Position numbers and translations under genes: made by a program. A model generated the notes under the pieces. It was not told the origin of the DNA, searched no databases, and was given only the letters and a program-made list of their open reading frames with translations. From the NCBI GenBank assembly GCA_022701365.1, contig JAKUHH010000049.1, positions 248,807 to 312,806 on the forward strand: DNA of 64,000 nucleotides, in the 5' to 3' direction. This document shows, one piece after another, positions 1 to 9,574 of this stretch. Numbering within the stretch: the stretch's first letter is position 1; each line of letters begins with the position of its first letter. This DNA is from Mycocentrospora acerina (Eukaryota > Ascomycota > Dothideomycetes > Pleosporales).

Positions 1-59
1 TCTTATTTCATTTGTGATATCAGATTCGTTCTCACTGTAATGCATAGCAGATATTCCCC

Positions 60-608
60 ATGCCTGTACTTGTTGTTGTGCCTCAGGAACAAACACGGAC
101 AACAACATGGTTGTACAACAATCATGCACCTAAGACGTCATCTATCGCTTCTGGTACTGAAGCAACTGAAATTCTCGAGCGCCGCTGGACACCTTCTACA
201 ACACTTGCCACTGTTGTTACAGCTACCATAACCGCCAACCCTGTTTCCAATCAGAGCTCAGATCAGAATCCATCGTCACAAGTTGAAGGAGGAGCAATAA
301 TCGGGGCATTAGTTGGATTTGCAATCGTTGTTTTGTTGATATTATGGTGTCGCAATGGTCGCAGTGGGCGTAGTAGGCGAAGTTCAAGCTCGAGCCCACG
401 ATCATCGCCGTCACCGACAAAGCGCCCTGATAGTTTGCGCCCTCAACTGTCGCCTCCACAGGACCCGCAGTATCCTCCTTCAGTTTATCCAGAGGGTGAC
501 CATGTCCGAAAGCCCTTAAAGTACATCAGGGTCAGAGATGGTGTCGAATCCCTAGTGATCAGGAAGGGAAAACCTGCTCCGCGCCCTCCTCCATTGTGGC
601 CAGGATAG
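60..608 (+). CDS. Single-pass membrane protein, 5' end uncertain
   Basis: I do not recognise a family. The frame encodes 182 residues if the ATG at 60 is used. A Ser/Thr/Asn-rich stretch (residues about 10-75) looks extracellular. One hydrophobic helix follows (about 78-97, GGAIIGALVGFAIVVLLILW), then a basic Arg/Ser tail and a Pro-rich cytoplasmic tail ending PAPRPPPLWPG. This order (glycosylatable ectodomain, one helix, short basic tail) is common in fungal surface sensors and anchors of unknown role. A plausible 3' splice site (TTGTGCCTCAG, ending near 89) lies just inside the frame, so the true start may lie upstream of the window and the first residues given here may be intronic. Real gene likely; function unknown. 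Confidence 0.5.
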   Translation: MPVLVVVPQEQTRTTTWLYNNHAPKTSSIASGTEATEILERRWTPSTTLATVVTATITANPVSNQSSDQNPSSQVEGGAIIGALVGFAIVVLLILWCRNGRSGRSRRSSSSSPRSSPSPTKRPDSLRPQLSPPQDPQYPPSVYPEGDHVRKPLKYIRVRDGVESLVIRKGKPAPRPPPLWPG

Positions 609-1180
609 CAGACGAGGACGAAAGATTTGTGGTATTTCCTTCTACTTCAAAAGAACGAGGGCTAGTCACAAAATCTCAGCGCAAGATAGATGAAGATGCA
701 GTGGATTTCAAAGCCGAGGGTTTCCGGTATATTGAATGTTGACGAAATAATGACGAGAAGTGTAATTGTGTAATACCTGGACGTGGATTGTTCATACTTT
801 ACAGGAGTTTCTATATCTCATTCCATATATAGAAGTTGCAATAAATGTTGTCATGAGGGCGGAGCTATCGTTTGGTAAGTAATAAGGATAGCAAACATAT
901 GATCGTAGTCACGATTTATGATAAGAATGTAGTACAAGAGGCAGACAAGTATGTACCTATTGTAGTGAGCCACCGGTGAAGCCTGGGCAGTGCTTTTTTG
1001 AACATACCTAGTACCCGCATAATGCGCCTTGTCACATCCCTGCAGACTACACGTGTTCCTCAGCCTCAGCCTCAGCCCCAGCCCCTCATTCAACCAGGTA
1101 TTCAAAGTACAAGTAATCCAAAAAAAACCTCTCCTATTTGGGAACACAAAGCAAGTGCATCTCTCTCACAATCATAGACC
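609..1180. other. Intergenic, 3' UTR and promoter
   Basis: No gene seen. It holds the tail of the membrane-protein gene and the promoter of the next gene. A short CTCAGC hexamer run (about 1057-1085) lies about 100 bases before the next ATG. Confidence 0.6.
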
Positions 1181-2026
1181 ATGGTTCAGCACAAAGCAAC
1201 TTATTTCCTGACACCACCTCGATCAGACCGAATCCGCCTCGGCACGATCATCGTCTCTCCAACGCAACCTGATGAACCACTGTATGAGCCTGACCTCCCA
1301 TCGCCAACCGACATTAGCACTTTCTCGCAACAGAACTGGCGTGGTTCATATGTCAAGAAATCCTCTAATCGGTTTGGAATATGGACCTCATTTCTTGAGA
1401 TGATTGTCGGGCTGGGCGTAGACATTAGTGTTGACGTCGACAAGGACTTGGAGCAAAGATGGGAGGTGAAGGAAATGGTGACCCAAAGCTTCCATCCCAG
1501 TGACAAGTTCATTGCCGAGGCGGTGCGCAACGAAAACGTCCTGGACTATATCCGGGCAAATCGATTCAGACAAAAGATTTACATGATTACTGGTGTTATG
1601 ATTGCGTCGTCCACAAAATCCTTTCGTTCTGTCCTTGCTTCCAAAGGCCTGTCAATCCATGCTGGGGTAGATTTGACGGCGTGGACTGGCGTTCCATTTT
1701 CGGTTGGCCCAGAGGGGAAGTGGGAACGGAAGCAGGCGGTTAAGGAGTCGAGTGAACAAGAGCAAGAATTCGTGTTTGCGTATCGGGTACGAGAAATCAA
1801 GGTCCAGAGGAAGGGAGGCGTGAAAGCGCATCAACCATTTGATAAAGGGGCATTGTTCAGTACGGATGGAAAAAGAAGAGTCGTTGAGGAAGAAGACGTG
1901 GAGGTTGTGGGATTGGGGGAGGACACAAGTGGCGAGGATGCTGGGCTGGAAAGTAAGGAAGTTAGGCAAGAGTTTGGCAGAGATGAAGAAGAGGAGTGCG
2001 AGTGTGTGATGCCGGAGGACTTTTAG
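1181..2026 (+). CDS. Hypothetical protein, gasdermin-like (RCD-1-type) candidate
   Basis: Intact single-exon frame of 281 residues. I see no signal peptide and no long hydrophobic helix. The N-terminal block LTPPRSDRIRLGTII (10-24) is followed by a beta-rich body, a conserved-looking strand IYMITGVMIAS (133-143), a loop of about 50 residues and a second strand FVFAYRVREIKV (197-208). The last 45 residues are highly acidic and look disordered. Order and spacing of these elements resemble the pore-forming domain of gasdermins. In fungi, gasdermin homologues (RCD-1 of Neurospora) are about this long, trigger allorecognition cell death, and in some species carry a short C-terminal tail removed by a protease. 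The assignment is inference from pattern only, without alignment. If it is wrong, this is a conserved fungal protein of unknown function. The downstream gene is unrelated (cell cycle). Confidence 0.5.
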   Translation: MVQHKATYFLTPPRSDRIRLGTIIVSPTQPDEPLYEPDLPSPTDISTFSQQNWRGSYVKKSSNRFGIWTSFLEMIVGLGVDISVDVDKDLEQRWEVKEMVTQSFHPSDKFIAEAVRNENVLDYIRANRFRQKIYMITGVMIASSTKSFRSVLASKGLSIHAGVDLTAWTGVPFSVGPEGKWERKQAVKESSEQEQEFVFAYRVREIKVQRKGGVKAHQPFDKGALFSTDGKRRVVEEEDVEVVGLGEDTSGEDAGLESKEVRQEFGRDEEEECECVMPEDF

Positions 2027-2578
2027 AAGATATGGTCTGGAATTTTATACAGGCTTGTACGTAATACTGTTTCCCTATTTCGAGTAAAGGCCATGCTTTA
2101 CGTCTGGTTTATATGGAATTATATTTTTTCGTTTGTCCAAAGGCCGGTTAACGTTGTTGGCTTAATTTCCAAGAATGGGTTGGACATTATCTTCTGGCCA
2201 CAGGGGACTTGCGATTTGCACAAATGAAACTGTACAGTCCCTATACTTAACACGAAGGTTCTGTTTCGAGTGCCATGCAGGAGAGCCAATCATGATGACT
2301 GGCCAAGTTAAAAACAAAGCCGATGGAGCTATATCATCGCAAGATCAATGGCAGATATCATCGCAACCCGAAAGCTTCAAACTTTGGGAGAGCTGACTCA
2401 TGAGACGATCGTTGCTAAGCGTCATGTTGTTGCAGATAAAGTAGGGCTTGAGGAATACTGTGAGAACTGAGATCAAATCAAAATCCCATCATGGAACATG
2501 GTGTAACACACTAAATTCTGAAGCTGACAGGGGACTAGTGTCTGTAGTTTGATCCAACGCGAAGTCACGAGTCGACGT

Positions 2579-2597
2579 GACACGGTTGCCAGACAAC
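2579..2597. promoter_or_regulatory. Copy 1 of X-box-like palindrome
   Basis: GACACGGTTGCC followed by AGACAAC gives an imperfect inverted repeat GTTGCC..ACAAC. The first 12 bases recur exactly at 2770-2781. It resembles the RFX-family X-box (GTNRCC N0-3 RGYAAC) but deviates in the right half-site. Role inferred. Confidence 0.3.
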
Positions 2598-2769
2598 AGA
2601 ACTCAGTGTGAATGTGAATCACAAACAAACTAGTTAAGGAGTGACTCATATTAGCCCATGCTAGGCTCTAGGCAGGGGCGAAATGAATGGAAATGCAGGG
2701 TTCACGGCTTATAAGCGTAAGGATGGACGTTGCGGACAATGACGTGGGTGGGCTGCTCATTCTTCGCGC

Positions 2770-2788
2770 GACACGGTTGCCCCGCAAC
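2770..2788. promoter_or_regulatory. Copy 2 of X-box-like palindrome
   Basis: GACACGGTTGCC then CCGCAAC forms GTTGC-CCC-GCAAC, a perfect 5-base inverted repeat. It lies about 160 bases upstream of the Spo12-type ATG. RFX regulators (Crt1/Sak1 type) bind such sites at cell-cycle and DNA-damage genes in yeasts; use here is inference. Confidence 0.35.
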
Positions 2789-2946
2789 GGAACGAACCAA
2801 AACATTAAAAATCTACCCTCTTAGGCTATATCAAAGCCGTCGCAGCCCACTTGCAATTCCTCTCAGCCACTACATTCAACCTTTCACTTGACATACCATC
2901 AACTTCAAAAAAACACATTCTACCCTTATACAAACCGCTCGCGACC

Positions 2947-3394
2947 ATGTCAACCAACGTACTCAGCAACCGCGACGCTAACGCGCAGCTCAAGCCTACG
3001 CCATCCCCAGAGAAGAACCAGCCCAAGAGCCTTGAGTACCACCGTCAGATCCTGCAGTCGCGTATACAGAACGATCAGTGAGTTCTCACATCTCACGCGG
3101 CAACGTGTAATACTAACAAACGAACAGGGCGCAGCAATATGTTTCTCCTTCCGACGAGATCATGTCGCCAGCAACACAAAAGCTCAGTGACTTCCGCACC
3201 AAGCATGCCATGAAAAAGTGAGGATCTATGAAACTCGCAGAGTTGGTAGAGACTAACATCGATATAGGTCGAAGCCACAGACACTCTTTAAGAAGACGAG
3301 CTCAAAGAACTTCGACGCAGCTAAGAGCGGAGCCATGTTTGCCGACATCCCCAAGAACAGTGAGAAGGAAAATGAGAAATCTGACGATGCTTGA
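2947..3394 (+). CDS. SPO12: Spo12-family mitotic exit/meiosis regulator
   Basis: Three exons: 2947-3077, 3128-3217 and 3268-3394. Both introns are 50 nt with GT..AG ends, the second with a clear CTAAC branch site, giving 115 residues. The Spo12 signature lies across exon 2: SPSDEIMSPATQKLSDFRTKH in shape, with an SP site typical of CDK targets, a KL pair and the Arg-x-Lys-His end. Flanks are polar and disordered, and the C-terminus is Lys/Glu-rich. In yeasts Spo12 is a small nucleolar/nuclear protein that promotes Cdc14 release at mitotic exit and is needed for meiosis. An in-frame upstream ATG (2851) would add 32 residues, but the ATG at 2947 gives the usual N-terminus and sits in a good context (GACCATGTC). 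Confidence 0.85.
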
Positions 3395-3792
3395 GCACGA
3401 ATGCGATGATGATTGTGTGCATGCATGTCTACGGTTGGCGGGGCATGGGCTCGTTGATTTTTGGCGCTCTTTCTTTCGGACAATACCCGTGTTTCAGGCT
3501 GCACAACTGGTTTGGGTTTTTGGGGCATTCTTGGGCATTTGGATCAGGTTGGCGGCCTCGGGACCTGGCAGGTCGTGGTGTAATCGGCGTTTGGTTTAGT
3601 GATGAATATGATTTTGCGACTACTGAACGTTTGAAATCAACAAATGGGAGAACATAAACATGTGTCTGCACGCAGAGTTGTTCCTATTGGGCAATCGTGT
3701 GCATCGTGAAATGTAGATGTCCGTTTGCGGGGATGTTGCCAAGCCCCGCAGTTCACGCTCGTATCGTCCATCTTCACCTCAGACCTCACTCG
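3395..3792. other. Intergenic between SPO12 and UreF genes
   Basis: Contains the SPO12 3' UTR and the UreF promoter. Frames overlapping here on both strands lack conserved features. Confidence 0.6.
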
Positions 3793-4722
3793 ATGGCTTC
3801 GCCGTCTTTGGACCAGGACTCTCTGAAAGATGAGATAGCTGATCTCGAGAGGCGTCTCCAGGATGCCAGGGCCCAATTGCACCAGAGCGACTCTGCAGTT
3901 TCCCCACCAGCGAAAGATGCAGGCACGTCATCGCGCTCCATCTCCCCATGACATTACTTACAGCAGACAGCTCTTCATGCGCTTCTCCTGCTCTCAGACT
4001 CGGCACTGCCGCTAGGGTCATTTGCCTTTAGTAGCGGTCTAGAGTCGTACCTTGCTCACCACAAACCCTCCCCGCCGTCTGCGTCGCAACTCCCCTCCTT
4101 CAACACGTTTCTCCGTCTATCGCTATCGACCCTTGCGAGCACCGCGCTCCCGTACGTGCTGGCGGGATATCGACACCCGGAAGACCTGGAAACACTGGAC
4201 AATGACTTTGATGCGAGCACACCATGCACGGTTGCACGGCGGGCAAGCATCGCACAAGGACGGGCGCTGCTGACGGTGTGGGATCGCAGCTTTAAGATGC
4301 AGTATAGCGGTGCGACAGCAGCAAATAAAAAAGACACAAATGATATCGCGGGCGGTGGGGCAGCTATCAAAGTACTTGCAACCTTTTCATCAGCTCTCCG
4401 CACGTCAGAGCATATCAACGCCCATCTCGCGCCACTGTGGGGCTTAGTGACAAGAATCCTCTGTGTGCCTCTTCACGAATCTGCGTACCTCTTTCTGTTC
4501 TCGCATGCGCGAACTGTCATCAGCGCTGCTGTTCGCGCGAGTGTCATGGGGCCGTACCAAGCGCAAGCTGTGTTAGCGGGTGCTGAGTTGCAGGGCAGGA
4601 TAAGAGGGTTAGTTGATGAAGGGTGGAATAGGGCAGTGGAAGATGCTGGACAGAGTGTGCCAGTCATGGATCTTTGGGTTGGAAGGCACGAGAAACTCTA
4701 CAGTCGGATATTTAATTCTTGA
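3793..4722 (+). CDS. ureF: Urease accessory protein UreF
   Basis: UreF works with UreD and UreG to insert nickel into urease in the cytosol. The diagnostic block LLLLSDSALPLGSFAFSSGL opens the conserved domain at about 3981. It is followed by GLESYLAHH, by TVARRASIAQGRALLTVWDR and by FSHARTVISAAVRASVMGPY near the C-terminus, all in UreF order. A short N-terminal coiled segment (EIADLERRLQDARAQL) comes from exon 1. The join between exons is unclear: a GC-AG intron 3923-3970 gives 293 residues, and a weak GT donor (intron 3898-3963) gives 287. Both keep frame. No canonical GT donor in the right phase is visible. UreD, UreG and urease genes are not in the window, as usual in fungi. Confidence 0.85.
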
Positions 4723-5210
4723 GACGTATTCTTATAAGAATAATCAGACATTGTGGTTACTCTCCACCCACGTGTTGAAGCGGTTGAACCAAATGCCTTG
4801 TTAGCCGTTTGAGTGTTTGTTCCCTTTGACGGGTAGTCATGACATAGGCCTACTACATCTTGAACATGGCGGACAATGTACAATATGTCTTTTCCTGTCG
4901 AAAATGCATTTTGAGCTAAGTTTGAGTCTGCTAATTAGTCACAAACTCTCCTATGTGTATCTTAACGATATTACAGTTGGATGAGCATAATTTGTTCTTA
5001 AAATATAGCTTCCGCCCTTCTCTTACATCCAAACCTTGCGCCCTCACTGAACCATGGTTTGAACTATTAGCCCAATTCAACCAGTCCCGGTACCCTGAAC
5101 ACCTCCAACACTATTAATATTTCAATATCACACAATTTTGATTTTTCCTACAGTATGCGATAAACGAAACTCGCTATCTTTATTTCGCTATCCCAGAAGC
5201 CAAACTACCG
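4723..5210. other. Intergenic between UreF and NADAR genes
   Basis: AT-rich spacer holding the UreF 3' end and the promoter of the NADAR gene. No gene or RNA seen. Confidence 0.6.
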
Positions 5211-5945
5211 ATGCCTCGAAAACAAAAAGCTAATCCCGCCGGCCACAAAGGCAAACCGGCCATCGAATCAAAAACGATATTTTTCTACATGCCAAACGAC
5301 AAGCCCTACGGCGTATTCTGCCAATGGCGCGCCTCTCCCATCACTATCCCCACCACATCCCTCACCTTCCTCATCAAAAACTCACCATCCATTCCTTCAC
5401 CCTCAACAATCCTCACAACCCATCCCCCGACAATAACCTTCTCATGTGCCGAGCAATTCTACATGTTCAGTAAGGCACTCTATTTCTCCGACGCCCAATC
5501 CTGCACTCTCATCATGGCCACCCCAGACCCCAAGGAACAGAAGAGACTCGGCAAAAACATCACCAACTTCGACGACTTGCAGTGGGAGCTTGTGAAAAGC
5601 CAGGTCGCAAGGGTAGGGAATTGGTATAAATTTACGAACCCGTTGAATAGGGCGATGAGGGATATTATGCTGAGTACAGGAGATAAAGAGCTAGTGGAGG
5701 CGGCGAGTAGGGATCGTGTGTGGGGAGTGGGATTTAATGCCAATCACGCGGAGAGTCATCGGAAGGAATGGGGACAGAATTTGTTGGGGAGGGTGTTGAT
5801 GGATGTGAGAAGGAGGTTGAGGGAGAAGGTACAGGCGGAGAAGGAGTATATGGAGGTTGAGTGGGATTGGGATGGGGATTTGGGTGGGGGAGATGAGGGG
5901 AAGGGTAATTCTCAGGAAACGGAGCATGATGTAGCGGATGAGTAA
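5211..5945 (+). CDS. NADAR (YbiA/RibX-like) domain protein
   Basis: Intronless, 244 residues. The domain runs from about residue 22 to 205: FFYMPNDKPYGVFCQW, then CAEQFYMFSKALYF, LGKNITNFDDLQW, a GNWYKFTNP segment and VEAASRDRVWGVGF. These are the standard NADAR blocks. Known members are N-glycosidases: the plant and bacterial YbiA/RibX type hydrolyses early riboflavin-pathway intermediates, and some bacterial ones remove ADP-ribose from guanine in DNA. The fungal substrate is not established. The first 20 residues are Lys-rich. The C-terminal 30 are acidic and Gly-rich, outside the domain. Core domain length matches the family. Confidence 0.85.
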   Translation: MPRKQKANPAGHKGKPAIESKTIFFYMPNDKPYGVFCQWRASPITIPTTSLTFLIKNSPSIPSPSTILTTHPPTITFSCAEQFYMFSKALYFSDAQSCTLIMATPDPKEQKRLGKNITNFDDLQWELVKSQVARVGNWYKFTNPLNRAMRDIMLSTGDKELVEAASRDRVWGVGFNANHAESHRKEWGQNLLGRVLMDVRRRLREKVQAEKEYMEVEWDWDGDLGGGDEGKGNSQETEHDVADE

Positions 5946-6316
5946 CGAAGACTTGTGCTTGAAGGGGTTGTGCTGTATTTTAATTATTGTAATCTGGCGG
6001 CCTTGTTGAAAAGAAATTGCTTGAACGAAGTAAATTGACATAACGTTTTCCACGCAATGATACGCAATTGTTTCTCACAGTATGTAAACCTGTCGTAATA
6101 CGATATTCAAAGCCCCATCTGGTGGGCGTTCAGTCAAAAACTCAACTAGTGATGGCACGATGTATCTAGACTATGCCTGTTCCGTAATAGCTCTGGGTAT
6201 AGACATGGCTGGATAACTCGTGTATTAACCACATCACCCTTGCATCCGAGAACCCCCAAACCTTTCAGACATTGCTCCTGCATTTTAGTCCACCATTCGT
6301 AATTTGCCTTTTCATC
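5946..6316. other. Intergenic before methyltransferase gene
   Basis: Promoter and 3' UTR sequence. Nothing else seen. Confidence 0.55.
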
Positions 6317-7311
6317 ATGACTACCGAGGCACGCTCTGTGGAGAACCGAACGCGCCTGGTCTCGCACTTTGACGACTTCAAGTACGAATATACGCAAATC
6401 ACTTACACTTCTTGAACATTGACAAAGACATGCAGGGCACGAGAGGACCAAAGTGCTGGCTGGACAAGCCTGTGGGAATCCAACGAGTCCGACCTCTGGG
6501 ATCGCGGTCGGCCCTCCCCGGCGTTGGTAGACTTTCTCGACACGCACGCGTATGGCAAGAAGCTGGTGAACAGTGGAAGCCGGCTGAAAGCTCTCGTACC
6601 GGTAAGTGAGATTGTTTGTTGACTATTCCCGCCTTGTGTTGATGGGTCTGGGTTGTACTCACCCCTCGAACATTAGGGTTGTGGCCGAGGTCACGATGTG
6701 GCAATGCTAGCTCTACATGGCTTCGAAACCTGCGGACTGGAAGTCTCCCAGACGGCTGTGGATACCGCAAACCAAAACATTGAGTCTCAACTTGCGAATC
6801 CATCACCGCAAAACTTTGGAGAATGCGCGGGCAGACCTACCTCGGCAAACGCAAAGGTCATCTTCGGAGACTTCTTCAAGCCAGACAGCTGGCGTCACGA
6901 ACTTGGAGCTGATTTCAAGGGATTCGACCTGATCTATGATTACACCGTGAGTATCCCCAATCACATCGCAGGTCAAGCTAAACATTACAGTTTCTATGCG
7001 CCCTCCTCCCCGAGATGCGCAAAGACTGGGCCCAGTCCATGGCCGAACTCCTCTCGCCAACAGGAGTGCTAGTCTGCCTGGAGTTCCCTATGTGGAAGCC
7101 GTTGAAAGCTCAAGGTCCACCGTGGGGACTCAATGGTGTGCATTGGAATATTCTGGCGCAGGGCAGTGATGGGATTGCAGACAAAGAGGGGAAATTGAAT
7201 ACCGCAGATGGGAAGGATGGCCAGTTTGAACGTGTAGAGTATTGGAAGCCGCCGAGGTCGTTTGAGCAGAGCCGTGGGGAGGACATGGTTAGCGTATGGA
7301 AATTGAAGTAA
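6317..7311 (+). CDS. Thiopurine/thiol S-methyltransferase family enzyme
   Basis: Four exons (6317-6381, 6436-6601, 6677-6946, 6991-7311), 273 residues. The N-terminal signature SLWESNESDLWDRGRPSPAL is the TPMT-family cap. Motif I for SAM binding is GCGRGHDVAMLALHG, opening exon 3. Further Rossmann blocks are GLEVSQTAVDTA, IFGDFF and FDLIYDYT, followed by LLSPTGVLVCLEFPM. Fungal relatives methylate thiols, bisulfide, halide or thiocyanate; the acceptor cannot be told from the sequence. The first intron has a tentative acceptor (6435), chosen because it keeps frame and leads straight into the conserved Trp-rich block. No signal peptide, so likely cytosolic. Confidence 0.87.
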
Positions 7312-7501
7312 GCGATCTTGGGGCGGCAGATTCCAACAAATTATGAAAGTATTCTAGAAAAGTTTTTAGGTTTGAAAATTGTGAAAGTGTGAAGTATTGC
7401 AGGTACGAGATGAGGAAAGATATTAACAGAAGTGCGTCTTTTTCCCGATTGACAATAGTAACCAGCTATTTTAACGTTTCTTCATCGAACAACAAACACC
7501 A

Positions 7502-7581
7502 GCATCGGTGGTTTAGTGGTAAAATTAGCCGTTGCCATGTGCAATATCGGCTAGCCCCGGGTTCGATTCCCGGCCGATGCA
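7502..7581 (+). tRNA. tRNA-Gly (GCC) with 9-nt intron
   Basis: The acceptor stem GCATCGG pairs with CCGATGC before discriminator A7581. The D-arm (TGGTTTAGTGGTA) and T-arm (GGGTTCGATTCCC) are canonical for fungal tRNA-Gly. The anticodon stem AGCCG/CGGCT encloses TT-GCC-A, a 9-nt insert TGTGCAATA, then T. That places an intron at the normal site one base 3' of the anticodon. Mature length is 71 nt before CCA. The internal A and B boxes look intact. Confidence 0.95.
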
Positions 7582-7966
7582 ATCATTCTTTTTGCCCATT
7601 TTGTTCATCGAAAGCTATGTACCTTGATTGCTGTTACCAGGCCTGCCGTGCTGCAGCGGGATGCCCGCATTTTTAGTATGACAACACGTCATGCTTCGCA
7701 GCTACCATCCTTGCTGTTTAGTCACTTCTGCAGTTTCTCAGAAACACAGTGCCACTATATCGTCTACTTATTATTCTCGAAGGTGGAAAGACAATAAAGA
7801 TAAATTAGCATAAAAAAATGATTCAATGTCATTGTGTGCTACGTAGGAGCACTCGACGCCCATAAACGGCTATTTTCCCAGCCAGTAATGCGCCATACCC
7901 TGTCATTTTGACTCGTCAACGCCAGCGTGTTCGTTAAATAAAAAATCCTCTACTTCTCGTCACAAT
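7582..7966. other. Intergenic after tRNA
   Basis: A T-run follows the tRNA closely (7587-7591), as expected for Pol III termination. The rest is 3' UTR of the minus-strand coiled-coil gene. Confidence 0.5.
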
Positions 7967-9574
7967 CTACAAACCCCAAGGCCCGTCGATGACACTCAGC
8001 GCGCCCTCGACGGCCTCTTCCAACGTCTCTACTCTCTGCCTGAGCACGCGGTTCTCCTCACGCTCGCGGGAGAGTCGCCCCCAGACAGCAGCCTGCGAGC
8101 CGCCCTCGCAGTTGTCACAGCCCTGTGCAAACGCGATGGATTTGTTCCGGGGCTTTTCATATGTGCTTCCCCGTTGCAACAAATTTGATTTCCGGGTCTT
8201 TGGCATCACCTGGTGGACCTCGGATTCCATGATTGAAGACCGGTCTGTTCCTGCAGGGCTGAGGCAATTTCCTGAGAAGACGCTCGCGGCATCTGTCTCA
8301 CAATCCGATTCGAAGCCAGAGTCGACGCTAATCTCAGAGCCTGAGATACGATTGTGTCTGCGGGGAGTGATTTGGCATGAGACATGCTCACACCCCCTGA
8401 TGAGAGCCATGTTCCTCTTCCGGGCAGCTTCTTCTTCTTGTCGTGCACGTCGCTCAAATGCCAACTCTTCCACAAGCTTCTGCATCTGCTCGTCCTGCTC
8501 GGTTGCCCGTGCGGCCATGGTCTCGAGCTGCATCTTTAGGTGACGCGCTCTTGTCTCTGCCTCATCAAGCTCGTCATCCTGTGCGCTCTGCTCAGAGTGG
8601 GCATCATTTAGGGCGGTTGACAGTTGGCGGTAAGATGTTTGGAAGCGGGAGAGAAGGGCCTCAGCGTTGGTGAGGAGGTCGTGGAAAGAGGAAGGCGCCA
8701 GCGGATCGGCAGGCCCATGGGGGAATAATGTTTGTGAGATGCTGATATTCAAAAGTTCGTCTTCTGGGTTATGGTAAACTGGTGAAGGAATTGGTGGAGG
8801 GATCACAGCGTTCTTCTGTGTGGACAACAGCCATGCGAATCTGGTGCTGGGCGTGGACGGGTTCTGTGCCTTGGAGGGAGTGGTGTCTTCAGGTCGCCTT
8901 GTTGGGCTCTGGCTCAATCCCCGCGTGAGTGATGATCCGCGAGCGAAGAGGTTGGTCATCATGTTGCCCCTCTCCTCTCGCTCTTCTTCTGATTCGTCCT
9001 CCTCAGAGTCGTACTCTGATTCGTCCTCCTCGCCAGACTCGGAGTCGTCACTAGAGTGTGATACACCCAGTTTCACAGGCGCAGAGGAGCCGTTGAACCA
9101 ATTCTGGAGCGCACGGATCTTGGGCTGGCTGGCGTTTGTCTCGACGGCGTTGCGCGAGGGGATGAAGCTGGCAAGCGACTTGGTGGGCGAATGAAGTGAT
9201 GCTCGTGATGTATGATGCTGCAGTGTAGATGTTGCGCGGTTGAGGTTGTCGAAAAAAGTACCCGTGAGCGTACGCTGGTGGCTGCTACGTGCAGATTGTG
9301 GGTAATCCTCGAGTGGGGAAGGTGCGTCGCCGTGGGGGTCGTAAGCAGTGGCAGCCGTCGAAGTCAGGGCAGAAGGCGGGGGCCGAATTGAAGTCGTAAT
9401 GTCCACGTCGTCAAAGTTGTTGAGTACCACGTCGGGTGCTGGAGCCGAGTGCTGTCTTCCCCGTGATGAACTGTGGTTCGAGTGGGACGCTTGCGGCGGG
9501 TGCTGGAGGTCCAGTAGGAGCTCGTCTAGCTTGAGCTCGAGGGAACCGCTGCGACTCATATTGTGCTGCTGCAT
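7967..9574 (-). CDS. Coiled-coil protein of unknown function
   Basis: Single exon, 535 residues from the ATG at 9574. The frame is open further upstream to an ATG at 9766, but the added 64 residues look like translated leader. Visible parts: N-terminal MSRSGSLELKLDELLLDLQH helix; long Ser/Pro/Thr-rich disordered region; an acidic run of Ser/Asp/Glu (from about residue 175); then a strong heptad coiled coil in the last third (DELDEAETRARHLKMQLETM and on through EELAFERRARQEEEAARKRN); an SGSEISVDSGFESDCETD segment; and a short C-terminal coiled coil ending at VIDGPWGL. Cys pairs (HVSC, CDNCEGG) are present but not a known finger. Scaffold or cytoskeletal role is possible; I do not recognise the family. 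Confidence 0.75.
   Translation of the reverse strand: MQQHNMSRSGSLELKLDELLLDLQHPPQASHSNHSSSRGRQHSAPAPDVVLNNFDDVDITTSIRPPPSALTSTAATAYDPHGDAPSPLEDYPQSARSSHQRTLTGTFFDNLNRATSTLQHHTSRASLHSPTKSLASFIPSRNAVETNASQPKIRALQNWFNGSSAPVKLGVSHSSDDSESGEEDESEYDSEEDESEEEREERGNMMTNLFARGSSLTRGLSQSPTRRPEDTTPSKAQNPSTPSTRFAWLLSTQKNAVIPPPIPSPVYHNPEDELLNISISQTLFPHGPADPLAPSSFHDLLTNAEALLSRFQTSYRQLSTALNDAHSEQSAQDDELDEAETRARHLKMQLETMAARATEQDEQMQKLVEELAFERRARQEEEAARKRNMALIRGCEHVSCQITPRRHNRISGSEISVDSGFESDCETDAASVFSGNCLSPAGTDRSSIMESEVHQVMPKTRKSNLLQRGSTYEKPRNKSIAFAQGCDNCEGGSQAAVWGRLSREREENRVLRQRVETLEEAVEGALSVIDGPWGL

Larger units (their letters stand above)
2027..2946. other. Intergenic with duplicated palindromic motif
   Basis: No gene supported. 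A 73-codon frame at 2175 has no protein-like features. The only structure I see is the repeated palindromic GTTGCC motif at 2579-2597 and 2770-2788, described separately. Confidence 0.6.
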
